A DNA stretch of 64,000 bases from Ascidiimonas sp046199005 (GTDB lineage Bacteria > Bacteroidota > Bacteroidia > Flavobacteriales > Flavobacteriaceae). The number at the start of each line of letters is the position of its first letter. The stretch's first letter is position 1. Location of the stretch: NCBI GenBank assembly GCA_046199005.1, contig CP176050.1, positions 3,720,001 to 3,784,000 on the forward strand, written 5' to 3'. The position numbers and the translations under genes are program-made. Shown here in pieces: positions 34,714 to 43,189 of this stretch. The notes below the pieces were generated by a model. It saw only the letters and a program-made list of their open reading frames with translations. It had not been told where the DNA came from and searched no databases.

Positions 34714-34761
34714 CTATTATGCAAAGTAGTTATAAAATTAATCAAACAAAAACTTATACAA

Positions 34762-35040
34762 ATGAGCAAAGTTAATATTAAACCATTAGCAGACCGGGTA
34801 TTGGTAGAACCAGTAGCTGCAGAAACCACTACTGCTTCAGGTATTATTATTCCAGATACTGCAAAAGAGAAGCCTCAAAAAGGGGTCGTTGTGGCAGTGG
34901 GTCCTGGTACTAAAGATGAACCTGTAACCTTAAAAGTGGGAGATACGGTTTTATATGGTAAATATTCTGGCACCGAACTTAAGTTAGAAGGTGTCGATTA
35001 TCTTATGATGCGTGAGAGCGATATTCTTGCAATCATTTAA
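34762..35040 (+). CDS. groES: Co-chaperonin GroES
   Basis: A 92-residue protein beginning MSKVNIKPLADRVLVEP. The mobile loop is around TTASGIIIPDTAKEKPQKG, and GKYSGTELKLEGVDYLMMRESDILAII closes it. The frame is open further upstream, but the family start and length fix the ATG at 34762. It caps the GroEL ring. The groEL start is 54 bp downstream. Confidence 0.97.
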   Translation: MSKVNIKPLADRVLVEPVAAETTTASGIIIPDTAKEKPQKGVVVAVGPGTKDEPVTLKVGDTVLYGKYSGTELKLEGVDYLMMRESDILAII

Positions 35041-35094
35041 CTCTCTTAATTGTTAACTCCTTTTTATTAATTAAAAATCTATAAATAGTCAATT

Positions 35095-36735
35095 ATGGCA
35101 AAAGATATAAAATTTGATATTGAAGCACGCGACGGTTTAAAGCGCGGTGTTGATGCATTAGCGAATGCAGTTAAAGTTACTCTGGGACCTAAAGGTCGAA
35201 ACGTAATTATTAGTAAGTCTTTCGGAGCACCAACTGTTACTAAAGACGGTGTTTCAGTTGCAAAAGAAATTGAGCTTAAGGATGCTCTTGAAGACATGGG
35301 AGCTCAGATGGTAAAAGAGGTAGCTTCAAAAACGAATGATCTAGCTGGTGATGGTACTACTACAGCTACCGTTTTGGCTCAGGCTATCGTTAAGGAAGGA
35401 CTGAAAAATGTAGCTGCAGGAGCAAATCCTATGGACCTTAAGAGAGGTATTGACAAAGCAGTAGATGCTATTGTTAAAGATCTTGAAAAGCAAACTAAAT
35501 CTGTAGGTGATTCTTCAGAAAAAATTAAGCAGGTAGCTTCTATTTCTTCAAATAATGATGAGACTATTGGTGAGCTTATTGCTAAAGCTTTCGAAAAAGT
35601 TGGAAAAGAAGGTGTTATTACTGTTGAAGAAGCAAAGGGTACAGACACATACGTAGATGTTGTAGAAGGGATGCAGTTTGACAGAGGATATCTTTCTCCT
35701 TACTTTGTGACCGATTCTGAAAAAATGATCACTGATTTAGACAGTCCTTACATTTTACTATACGACAAGAAGATTTCGACTATGAAAGATCTTCTTCCAG
35801 TACTTGAACCAGTTGCACAAACTGGAAAACCCTTATTGATCATTGCAGAAGATGTTGATGGGGAAGCTTTGGCTACACTTGTAGTAAATAAGCTAAGAGG
35901 TGCTCTTAAAATTGCGGCTGTAAAAGCTCCCGGATTTGGAGATCGTAGAAAAGCAATGCTGGAAGATATTGCTATCTTAACCGGAGGTACTGTAATCGCA
36001 GAAGAAAGAGGATTCACTCTTGAAAATGCAACCATTGATATGCTGGGTACTGCCGAGAAAGTAAGTATTGACAAAGACAATACTACTGTAGTTAACGGAG
36101 CAGGTGCAGCTGATGATATTAAAGCAAGAGTTAACCAAATAAAAGCTCAGATCGAAACTACTACTTCAGATTATGATCGTGAAAAATTACAGGAGCGTCT
36201 TGCGAAACTTGCAGGAGGGGTAGCTGTACTTTACGTAGGTGCTGCATCAGAAGTAGAAATGAAAGAGAAAAAAGATCGTGTAGACGACGCGCTTCATGCA
36301 ACTAGAGCTGCTGTTGAAGAAGGTATCGTTGCCGGTGGTGGTGTAGCCCTTGTTAGAGCTAAAAATGTACTGAGCAAAGTAGATACAGAAAATGCAGATG
36401 AGGCTACAGGAGTACAAATCGTAACTCGTGCAGTCGAGGCTCCTCTAAGAACTATCGTTGAGAATGCAGGAGGAGAAGGCTCCGTAGTTGTAGCGAAAGT
36501 GATGGAAGGTAAAGGCGACTTTGGGTACGATGCCAAATCGGAAGCTTACGTAGATATGCTTAAAGCAGGTATTATAGATCCTAAAAAAGTAACTCGAATC
36601 GCACTTGAAAATGCGGCTTCTGTTGCCGGAATGATTCTTACTACCGAATGTGCTTTAGTAGACATAAAAGAAGATTCTGCCGGAGCAGGCGGAGGAATGC
36701 CACCAATGGGTGGAGGCATGCCAGGTATGATGTAA
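35095..36735 (+). CDS. groEL: Chaperonin GroEL
   Basis: A 546-residue chaperonin beginning MAKDIKFDIEARDGLKRGVDALANAV. ATP-site segments are LGPKGRNV and AGDGTTTATVLA. The C-terminal Gly/Met tail (GGMPPMGGGMPGMM) is present. It folds newly made proteins in the cytosol with GroES. The codon choice is rich in A/T-ending optimal codons, consistent with high expression. A strong terminator follows. Confidence 0.98.
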   Translation: MAKDIKFDIEARDGLKRGVDALANAVKVTLGPKGRNVIISKSFGAPTVTKDGVSVAKEIELKDALEDMGAQMVKEVASKTNDLAGDGTTTATVLAQAIVKEGLKNVAAGANPMDLKRGIDKAVDAIVKDLEKQTKSVGDSSEKIKQVASISSNNDETIGELIAKAFEKVGKEGVITVEEAKGTDTYVDVVEGMQFDRGYLSPYFVTDSEKMITDLDSPYILLYDKKISTMKDLLPVLEPVAQTGKPLLIIAEDVDGEALATLVVNKLRGALKIAAVKAPGFGDRRKAMLEDIAILTGGTVIAEERGFTLENATIDMLGTAEKVSIDKDNTTVVNGAGAADDIKARVNQIKAQIETTTSDYDREKLQERLAKLAGGVAVLYVGAASEVEMKEKKDRVDDALHATRAAVEEGIVAGGGVALVRAKNVLSKVDTENADEATGVQIVTRAVEAPLRTIVENAGGEGSVVVAKVMEGKGDFGYDAKSEAYVDMLKAGIIDPKKVTRIALENAASVAGMILTTECALVDIKEDSAGAGGGMPPMGGGMPGMM

Positions 36736-36764
36736 CATCAGATCTAGCTAATCTATCACATTAA

Positions 36765-36797
36765 AAAAGAGGCTGTCTTAAATGACAGCCTCTTTTT
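36765..36797. terminator. Bidirectional terminator between groEL and the DUF3347 gene
   Basis: The stem AAAAGAGGCTGTC / GACAGCCTCTTTT has a short loop (TTAAAT) and A/T-runs on both sides. It serves the convergent plus- and minus-strand transcripts. Confidence 0.88.
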
Positions 36798-36821
36798 AAT
36801 TTATAGACAGGATGAACTTAT

Positions 36822-37508
36822 TTATTTAAGAGTTTCCTGTACACTCCCGCAATTTAACATTGCATCGCCGAAATAGGGATTCTCAATAGTTTTATCCTGT
36901 GACAACCACTGCCCTCCGGTATTATCAAAAGCCATCGGACAGTAAATACGATATATTTTTCCGCTTTTAATGTTACCTTCTATCATGGCTGCTACATCTT
37001 CGGTGACTCCAGGTAGTAATTGGCGTTGTGTTTCGATATCCTTTGCATCTACAATATCGTTCGCTCTCCTCAATACAGCTTCGTCTACCCCAAAGTTAGC
37101 GTAACCCATCATCAAATAGCTTGTAGCGTCTGCAACTTTATTCACATCACCATTGACCATTGCGGTCTTCATTTCAATGTAATGTTTAAAGACAACATCC
37201 AAACGGGTGTCTGTAAAACTTACATTGGCCAGGGCGTCTTTATAACTTACAACATCCGGCTTTTTATTGGGATCTTCTTTTTCAGTTTCCGGTGCTCCCG
37301 TCTCAAGAACAGGGTCTCCTGTATTTTTTGTATCCAATCCTTCTGGTACTTTATCTTGATCGTCAACTGCAACCGTATGCCCGTGTTCATCTACCATCGT
37401 AGATTTTTCTTCACTCTCAATATTATTTTCAGAGTTTTTCTTTGGCTCTTTATTACAGGAAGCTACTATCACAGCAACAGCCAATAAGAGAATATGCACT
37501 TTTTTCAT
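36822..37508 (-). CDS. DUF3347 lipoprotein
   Basis: A 228-residue lipoprotein (lipobox VASC, Cys18). An acidic, disordered linker (residues 20-85) is followed by a C-terminal DUF3347 domain: FKHYIEMKTAMVNGD, then IYRIYCPMAFDNTGGQWLSQDKTIENPYFGDAMLNCG. The conserved Cys-Pro-Met and the final Cys could bind metal. DUF3347 domains are often attached to or encoded near copper-efflux CusB-type proteins, so a metal role is possible, though no such gene lies nearby. The regulatory region is the 132 bp to the exosortase genes. Confidence 0.8.
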   Translation of the reverse strand: MKKVHILLLAVAVIVASCNKEPKKNSENNIESEEKSTMVDEHGHTVAVDDQDKVPEGLDTKNTGDPVLETGAPETEKEDPNKKPDVVSYKDALANVSFTDTRLDVVFKHYIEMKTAMVNGDVNKVADATSYLMMGYANFGVDEAVLRRANDIVDAKDIETQRQLLPGVTEDVAAMIEGNIKSGKIYRIYCPMAFDNTGGQWLSQDKTIENPYFGDAMLNCGSVQETLK

Positions 37509-37640
37509 ATTAAAAATTCAATTAATTCAGGTTAATTTAAGGGTTTTATCTATTTCGTCTACAAATATCGAAAAGATTTAAAAATAGATTATATATATTT
37601 TCTTACTTTTTTGTTAACATTAGAATCAATAAGATCTAAA

Positions 37641-38078
37641 TCAAATTGATTTCGAAGTTCTTATCTGATAATAAAATGCAGGTATTAATATAAAAATCAA
37701 TAAGGGCTGAATTAAAAAGCGACGTACATAAAAAGTCATTAAATGATGCTCTTCCAGACTGTACGCTATCAGAATAAAATAGGCGATGATAAGTACCAAA
37801 AACAAAGTAGCATAAAGAACAGCTGCTATTTTTACGAATTGAACATTTTTAAAAAGAACCCAAAGTAAGAGCAGAGATATGATCAGGTTGAGCGCATATC
37901 GAAAAAGGTGATTCAAAAAAAGCCACCATCCATCAAATTCAGGTATCGTTCCATGGTAAAGACCATGTTCGAAGTAATTTAAAAACGGATCGTAGAATAG
38001 TTTGTCTTCAAACATACGTATTGCTACTAATAAAAGTATCAGCACCGAAGACCAGGCAATTTTAGAGAATGTTTTCAT
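37641..38078 (-). CDS. Exosortase F-associated membrane protein
   Basis: A 145-residue membrane protein with four hydrophobic segments. The loop FYDPFLNYFEHG...PEFDGWWLFLNHLFRY and the stretch YSLEEHHLMTFYVRRFLIQPLLIF match the small protein found beside XrtF in Flavobacteriia. It overlaps xrtF by 4 bp and is translationally coupled. Its role is not established; a chaperone or partner for XrtF is inferred. Confidence 0.82.
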   Translation of the reverse strand: MKTFSKIAWSSVLILLLVAIRMFEDKLFYDPFLNYFEHGLYHGTIPEFDGWWLFLNHLFRYALNLIISLLLLWVLFKNVQFVKIAAVLYATLFLVLIIAYFILIAYSLEEHHLMTFYVRRFLIQPLLIFILIPAFYYQIRTSKSI

Positions 38079-38602
38079 TTTCTGGCGAATTTAGTAACCC
38101 ATACCATCCACATAAAAAAAACCATTCCGTAAATAATAAGCGGGAAGACTATACTGTGTAAAAAACCTCTGTGGGCCGGAATTTCATAAAATCCGACTAA
38201 CAAAACCACGATTCGGAATAGATTTGCCAAATAGATAACCACACTTCCTATAAGTATAAAGATCACAGTTCGTAAAAGGCTCCCTTTAAAAGCGACAATA
38301 AAAGACAGAAACAAAATTATAACGCTTAAAGAATTGCAGCCTTCTACAATCAATCCCATTTGGGTATCTCGTACTAAAAATCTAATAAAAGACTCCCCTT
38401 CTACTAATCGCAATGAACTTTCATAATTGATCATCTCCATAAGATACTCGCTTTGGGAAGCAACCATCTGAGTCATCGTATCCGGTTTAGCATCATACCT
38501 ACTTAGATAGTACGAATAAAGTAAGCTAAGCAGCATATAAACGACAAAAAACCGCAGCACGAATGCAATTGCAGGTCGGTATTTTTTGAAGATCTCCAGC
38601 AA
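38075..38602 (-). CDS. xrtF: Exosortase family protein XrtF
   Basis: A 175-residue integral membrane transpeptidase. The proposed catalytic residues are Cys89 in IVEGCNSLSV, Arg130 in NLFRIVVL and His149 in GFLHSIVFP, each near a membrane edge as in other exosortases. Exosortases cleave sorting signals at the C-terminus of exported proteins. No target protein with a recognisable sorting tail is seen in this window. The only partner is the overlapping associated gene. Confidence 0.88.
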   Translation of the reverse strand: MLEIFKKYRPAIAFVLRFFVVYMLLSLLYSYYLSRYDAKPDTMTQMVASQSEYLMEMINYESSLRLVEGESFIRFLVRDTQMGLIVEGCNSLSVIILFLSFIVAFKGSLLRTVIFILIGSVVIYLANLFRIVVLLVGFYEIPAHRGFLHSIVFPLIIYGMVFFMWMVWVTKFARK

Positions 38603-38669
38603 AAGGAAGCATTAGTTTATTAGAACAAAAATATGCAAATATGTTTCTGTGCTGCATTGATTTTTTAAA

Positions 38670-38677
38670 TACTTTTG
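38670..38677 (+). promoter_or_regulatory. -7 element for the GAF protein gene
   Basis: TACTTTTG (TAnnTTTG) 19 bp before the ATG at 38697. No exact TTTG -33 at 19 bp spacing. Confidence 0.5.
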
Positions 38678-38696
38678 AAAACTTAAATTCGCTATC

Positions 38697-39152
38697 ATGA
38701 GCTTTGAAACACTTAGAGAAGAAGTAGACAGCATCATTTTGCAGGAAAACTTATCTGCAGACATGAAATTATCTCAGATATGTGAAGCCCTGCAAACAAA
38801 AGTTCCTTATTACGACTGGGTAGGTTTCTACTTTAAGAACAGAGACAAAAATGAACTTAAATTGAGAAGTTATGCAGGCGAACCCACAGACCATGAGATC
38901 ATTCCTTTTGGTAAGGGTATTTGCGGACAGGTAGCAGTATCTAATGAAAACTTTGTGGTTCCAGACGTCAAAGCCCAGGATAACTATATCGCCTGTAGTA
39001 TTTTTGTAAAAGCAGAGATCGTGATCCCTTTATTTGTGAATGGTGAAAATATCGGTCAGATAGACATCGATTCTCATACCGCAGATCCTTTCTCGGAAGC
39101 AGATGAAGCATTTCTGGAATACGTAAATAAACAAGTGGCGACCATTCTGTGA
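38697..39152 (+). CDS. GAF-domain protein, free methionine-(R)-sulfoxide reductase-like
   Basis: A 151-residue single GAF domain. DWVGFYF, IPFGKGICGQVA and YIACSIFVKAEIVIPL...GQIDIDSH match the YebR/fRMsr family, which reduces free Met-R-sulfoxide. Of the three cysteines used by the E. coli enzyme, the ones in GKG-x-C-G and I-A-C are present. The third, ten residues before the GKG cysteine, is replaced by His. Thus activity by the usual disulfide relay is doubtful, or another thiol is used. It has its own promoter and is followed by purH. Confidence 0.75.
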   Translation: MSFETLREEVDSIILQENLSADMKLSQICEALQTKVPYYDWVGFYFKNRDKNELKLRSYAGEPTDHEIIPFGKGICGQVAVSNENFVVPDVKAQDNYIACSIFVKAEIVIPLFVNGENIGQIDIDSHTADPFSEADEAFLEYVNKQVATIL

Positions 39153-39203
39153 TTTTTTAGATTTTTGTTGAATCTTTTAAGCCCATTTTAAGGTAAAAAA
39201 ATT

Positions 39204-39211
39204 TACTTTTG
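39204..39211 (+). promoter_or_regulatory. -7 element for purH
   Basis: TACTTTTG, exact TAnnTTTG, 23 bp before the purH ATG. The -33 element is not obvious. Confidence 0.5.
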
Positions 39212-39234
39212 CACTCAATCGCAACAACGTAATA

Positions 39235-40761
39235 ATGAATACTTTAAAAACTGCTAAATCTGCACTTATCTCGGTATTTAGCAAAGAGGGGCTTCAACCT
39301 ATTGTAGAAAAACTAGATGAACTAGGAGTTGTCATTTATTCAACCGGAGGAACCGAAAAATATATCCGGGACCTTGGAATAGATGTAGTACCCGTTGAAA
39401 ATATCACCAGCTATCCATCTATACTGGGCGGTAGGGTTAAAACGCTGCATCCAAAAGTTTTTGGAGGAATTCTCAACAGACAAGATCATGAAGGTGATGT
39501 TGCGGAACTCGAGGAATATGATATCCCACAGATCGACATCGTGATCGTAGATTTATATCCTTTTGAAAAAACCGTTGCTGGTAATGCTTCTGAGCAAGAA
39601 ATCATTGAAAAAATAGATATTGGAGGAATTTCTTTGATACGAGCCGCAGCAAAAAACTTTAAAGACGTTATTTGTGTATCGTCTATGGACGATTATGCTG
39701 AGTTCCTTGAACTTATTTCTACCTCAGAGGGAAGAACCAGTATTACAGACCGAAAGAAATTTGCTGCCAAAGCATTCAATATATCATCCCATTACGATAC
39801 TGCGATCTTCAATTATTTTAATGAAGAAGAAACCGTTTATAAAGCAAGTATATTAAATGGAAAAGAATTACGGTACGGAGAGAATCCGCATCAGAAAGGC
39901 TTCTTTTTTGGAGATTTTGACGAGATGTTTGATAAGCTTCATGGAAAAGAGCTTTCCTATAACAATCTCTTAGATGTAGATGCGGCGGTTAATCTTATGG
40001 CAGAATTTTTAGGGGATGCACCAACGTTCGCTATCCTGAAGCATAATAATGCCTGTGGTATTGCCACGAGGCCTACAGTAAGTGAAGCCTATGTGGCTGC
40101 ATTAGCGGGAGATCCTGTATCTGCTTTTGGTGGAATACTTATCAGCAACACTTCTATTGATAAACAAACCGCTGAAGCTATAAATTCTCTCTTCTGTGAA
40201 GTGGTAATAGCTCCTTCATTTGATACGGAAGCCTTAGAAATACTCAAGTCAAAAAAGAACCGTATTCTGCTGGTGCAAAAGCAAACTGAACTACCAAAAA
40301 CCATTGTACGCACCTGCCTTAATGGAGTATTGCTTCAGGATAAGGATCTTAAAACAGATTCAACAGCAGAATTGACCTATAAAACCAATACGAAACCGAG
40401 CGATAAAGAGCTTGAAGACCTGATTTTCGCATCAAAGATCTGTAAAAACACCAAGTCTAATACGATCGTACTTGCTAAGAACAAACAACTCTTAGCCAGC
40501 GGTACGGGTCAGACCAGTCGTGTAGATGCCTTGAGGCAGGCTATTGAGAAAGCAAAAAGTTTTGAATTTGACCTTAACGGAAGTGTTATGGCCAGTGATG
40601 CTTTCTTCCCTTTTCCTGATTGTGTGGAAATTGCAGATCATGCCGGAGTTACTGCCGTCATTCAACCCGGGGGGTCTATTAAAGATCAGTTAAGTATTGA
40701 TTACTGTAACGAAAATAATATGGCGATGGTATTCACAGGCACACGTCATTTTAAGCATTAA
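39235..40761 (+). CDS. purH: Bifunctional AICAR transformylase / IMP cyclohydrolase PurH
   Basis: A 508-residue enzyme for the last two steps of IMP synthesis. The N-terminal cyclohydrolase (MGS-like) domain contains ISVFSKEGL, STGGTEKYI and SILGGRVKTLHPKVFGG. The C-terminal formyltransferase contains LRYGENPHQKG and FAILKHNNACGIA, with the catalytic Lys-His in KHNN. ATGQTSRVDA and VMASDAFFPFPD lie near the end. Length is normal for Bacteroidetes. It stands alone in front of mreB, whose -7 box lies just after the purH stop. Confidence 0.96.
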   Translation: MNTLKTAKSALISVFSKEGLQPIVEKLDELGVVIYSTGGTEKYIRDLGIDVVPVENITSYPSILGGRVKTLHPKVFGGILNRQDHEGDVAELEEYDIPQIDIVIVDLYPFEKTVAGNASEQEIIEKIDIGGISLIRAAAKNFKDVICVSSMDDYAEFLELISTSEGRTSITDRKKFAAKAFNISSHYDTAIFNYFNEEETVYKASILNGKELRYGENPHQKGFFFGDFDEMFDKLHGKELSYNNLLDVDAAVNLMAEFLGDAPTFAILKHNNACGIATRPTVSEAYVAALAGDPVSAFGGILISNTSIDKQTAEAINSLFCEVVIAPSFDTEALEILKSKKNRILLVQKQTELPKTIVRTCLNGVLLQDKDLKTDSTAELTYKTNTKPSDKELEDLIFASKICKNTKSNTIVLAKNKQLLASGTGQTSRVDALRQAIEKAKSFEFDLNGSVMASDAFFPFPDCVEIADHAGVTAVIQPGGSIKDQLSIDYCNENNMAMVFTGTRHFKH

Positions 40762-40767
40762 ATTTAT

Positions 40768-40775
40768 TACATTTG
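40768..40775 (+). promoter_or_regulatory. -7 element for the mreB operon
   Basis: TACATTTG (TAnnTTTG) 51 bp before the mreB ATG and immediately after the purH stop. The -33 region lies within the end of purH. Confidence 0.45.
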
Positions 40776-40826
40776 AAGCAATGCCCCGGCAACCATTGAA
40801 TAAACTCTAAAAAAGGAAACACAAGT

Positions 40827-41855
40827 ATGGGATTTTTTGATTTCTTAACCGAGGAAATCGCTATAGACCTCGGAACCGCAAACACACTTATTATACATAA
40901 TGACAAGGTCGTTGTAGACAGCCCTTCTATTGTAGCAAGAGATCGTATAAGTGGTAAAATCATTGCGGTAGGGAAAGAAGCCAACATGATGCAGGGAAAG
41001 ACCCATGAGAATATCAAAACCATTCGTCCCCTAAAAGATGGTGTAATTGCAGATTTCGATGCATCGGAAAAAATGATCAATATGTTCATTAAAAATATTC
41101 CGGCATTGAAGAAACGACTTTTCACACCTTCGTTAAAAATGGTGATCTGTATTCCTTCTGGTATTACCGAAGTTGAGATGCGTGCGGTTAAAGAATCGGC
41201 AGAGCGTGTAAATGGCAAAGAAGTCTATCTTATTCATGAACCCATGGCTGCTGCTATAGGTATTGGGCTTGACATTATGCAACCCAAAGGAAATATGATT
41301 GTTGATATTGGAGGAGGTACAACTGAGATCGCTGTCATCGCACTGGGCGGAATTGTCTGTGATAAATCGGTTAAAATTGCAGGCGATGTGTTTACAAACG
41401 ATATTATCTATTACATGCGTACACAACATAATCTTTATGTGGGAGAGACGACTGCAGAAAATATAAAGATACAAATTGGTGCTGCTACCGAAGATCTTGA
41501 AACACCTCCGGAAGAAATGAGTGTTCAGGGGCGTGATCTACTTACTGGTAAGCCTAAACAGGTACAAATCACCTGGAGAGAAATTGCCAAGGCACTTGAC
41601 AAGTCTATTTTACGAGTTGAAGATGCTGTGATGGAAACCTTATCCCAGACACCTCCGGAGCTTGCAGCAGACATTTACAATACCGGTATTTATCTTGCTG
41701 GAGGCGGCTCTATGTTGCGTGGTCTGGATAAACGTCTTTCACAAAAAACAGATCTTCCTGTTTTCATCGCAGAAGACCCGTTGAGAGCAGTAGTTAGGGG
41801 TACAGGTATTGCCCTGAAGAATATCGATCGGTATAAAAGTATTCTTATCCGATAG
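40827..41855 (+). CDS. mreB: Rod-shape actin homologue MreB
   Basis: A 342-residue actin-fold ATPase. Phosphate-1 motif is IAIDLGTANTLI, phosphate-2 is VDIGGGTTEIAVI, and the adenosine motif is GIYLAGGGSMLRGLD. It forms membrane-bound filaments directing the elongation machinery. It is the first gene of mreB-mreC-mreD-mrdA-rodA, a classic elongasome operon with very short gaps and overlaps. Confidence 0.97.
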   Translation: MGFFDFLTEEIAIDLGTANTLIIHNDKVVVDSPSIVARDRISGKIIAVGKEANMMQGKTHENIKTIRPLKDGVIADFDASEKMINMFIKNIPALKKRLFTPSLKMVICIPSGITEVEMRAVKESAERVNGKEVYLIHEPMAAAIGIGLDIMQPKGNMIVDIGGGTTEIAVIALGGIVCDKSVKIAGDVFTNDIIYYMRTQHNLYVGETTAENIKIQIGAATEDLETPPEEMSVQGRDLLTGKPKQVQITWREIAKALDKSILRVEDAVMETLSQTPPELAADIYNTGIYLAGGGSMLRGLDKRLSQKTDLPVFIAEDPLRAVVRGTGIALKNIDRYKSILIR

Positions 41856-41871
41856 GAAAAGATAAGGCCTC

Positions 41872-42690
41872 ATGCAGAATATAATCGCTTTCTTTCTGAG
41901 ATACAGGATTTTTTTCCTGTTTACTCTGCTGTTCGGTATTGGTCTGATATTAACCATTCAATCGCATACCTATCACAGGAGTAAATTTATTAATTCTGCC
42001 AATTGGCTCACAGGTGGCATCTATTCATCTGTTAATAATGTGTCTTCCTATTTTGGCCTGAAAGACCAGAATCAGCAGCTTCTGGAAGAGAATAAACGCT
42101 TGCGTGACTTACTGTTTAATCAACCGGAAGCTATTGATTCCCTTCAAAGAGATTCAACCAGAAAATATACACTGACTACCGCCAGTATTATCAAAAATAG
42201 CTTTAAAAGAACTAATAACTACCTTACTTTAGATAAAGGCACTGCTCAGGGAGTTGAAAATGATATGGGAGTGATCTCCTCTAAAGGAGTGATTGGTATT
42301 ATCGATAATACTTCGGCTAATTACAGCGTAGTTCAATCTGTTTTGAACTCACTCTCGGAAATTAATGCAAGCCTCAAAACAGCACCTTTCTTTGGCACCT
42401 TGAAGTGGGACGAAAAGGATTATCGCTTTGTGCAGCTTACAGATATTCCAAAGAATGCACCTATAAAAAAAGGAGACACCATTGTAACCGGAGGGATGTC
42501 AACGATCTTTCCCAAAGATATTCTCATCGGGACCATAGAAGATTTTACGCTTACCAACACCAACAATTATTACGACATTACGGTAAGACTCTTCAATGAT
42601 ATGGCCAATATTGAACACGTCTATATCATTAAAAATCAGGACAAGCAAGAGATCATTCAACTAGAAAATACTGCGACAGATGAACAATGA
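41872..42690 (+). CDS. mreC: Rod-shape protein MreC
   Basis: A 272-residue periplasmic protein with an N-terminal transmembrane helix (about 11-31), a short coiled coil (KDQNQQLLEENKRLRDLLF, about 64-82) and a double beta-barrel domain (YLTLDKGTAQGVENDMGVIS...IVTGGMSTIFPKDILIG). It links MreB to PBP2. It starts 16 bp after mreB and its end overlaps mreD by 11 bp. Confidence 0.94.
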   Translation: MQNIIAFFLRYRIFFLFTLLFGIGLILTIQSHTYHRSKFINSANWLTGGIYSSVNNVSSYFGLKDQNQQLLEENKRLRDLLFNQPEAIDSLQRDSTRKYTLTTASIIKNSFKRTNNYLTLDKGTAQGVENDMGVISSKGVIGIIDNTSANYSVVQSVLNSLSEINASLKTAPFFGTLKWDEKDYRFVQLTDIPKNAPIKKGDTIVTGGMSTIFPKDILIGTIEDFTLTNTNNYYDITVRLFNDMANIEHVYIIKNQDKQEIIQLENTATDEQ

Positions 42691-43189
42691 GGTCCTAGTT
42701 AATGCATTTAGATTTGTGGTATTGGTACTTTTACAAGTACTTATCTTCAATCATATTCACTTTTTGGGCTTTATAAGTCCATTTGTCTATGTCCTATTTA
42801 TCATTCTTTATCCGGTTCGTAAAGACAAACAGGGAGTCTTTTTATTAACTGCGTTTTTTTTAGGACTTACCATTGATATCTTTAGTGACAGTGGTGGCGT
42901 TAATGCTGCTGCATCAGTTTTTATTGCCTACTTAAGACCTGTAGTTTTGAAGTTCGCTTTTGGCAATGTATATGAGTTTCAAAATTTGAAAATCAGTCAA
43001 ACCGCTTTAGGGCAACGACTTGTTTATATAAGCATCCTTATTTTAACACATCATTTACTATTGTTCTCTCTTGAGATTTTTAGCTTTGCAGATATACTTT
43101 CTATACTTAAAAAAACGTTATTAGCTGGGGTGTTCACCATATTTTTAAGCTTTCTGGCGATCCCATTATTTAGAAGAAAGAAAACATGA
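42680..43189 (+). CDS. mreD: Rod-shape protein MreD
   Basis: A 169-residue membrane protein with about five transmembrane helices, little charge in the centre and a basic end (FRRKKT). Sequence conservation is low in this family; identification rests on position, size and hydrophobicity, including the FLGLTIDIFSD segment. It overlaps mreC by 11 bp and the PBP2 gene by 4 bp, suggesting translational coupling. Confidence 0.88.
   Translation: MNNEVLVNAFRFVVLVLLQVLIFNHIHFLGFISPFVYVLFIILYPVRKDKQGVFLLTAFFLGLTIDIFSDSGGVNAAASVFIAYLRPVVLKFAFGNVYEFQNLKISQTALGQRLVYISILILTHHLLLFSLEIFSFADILSILKKTLLAGVFTIFLSFLAIPLFRRKKT

Noticed and set aside
34642..34761. Extended groES frame
   Set aside because: It starts in the secG terminator; the 92-residue form matches GroES exactly.
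34673..34761. CIRCE (HrcA) operator before groES
   Set aside because: Looked for TTAGCACTC-N9-GAGTGCTAA; not present.
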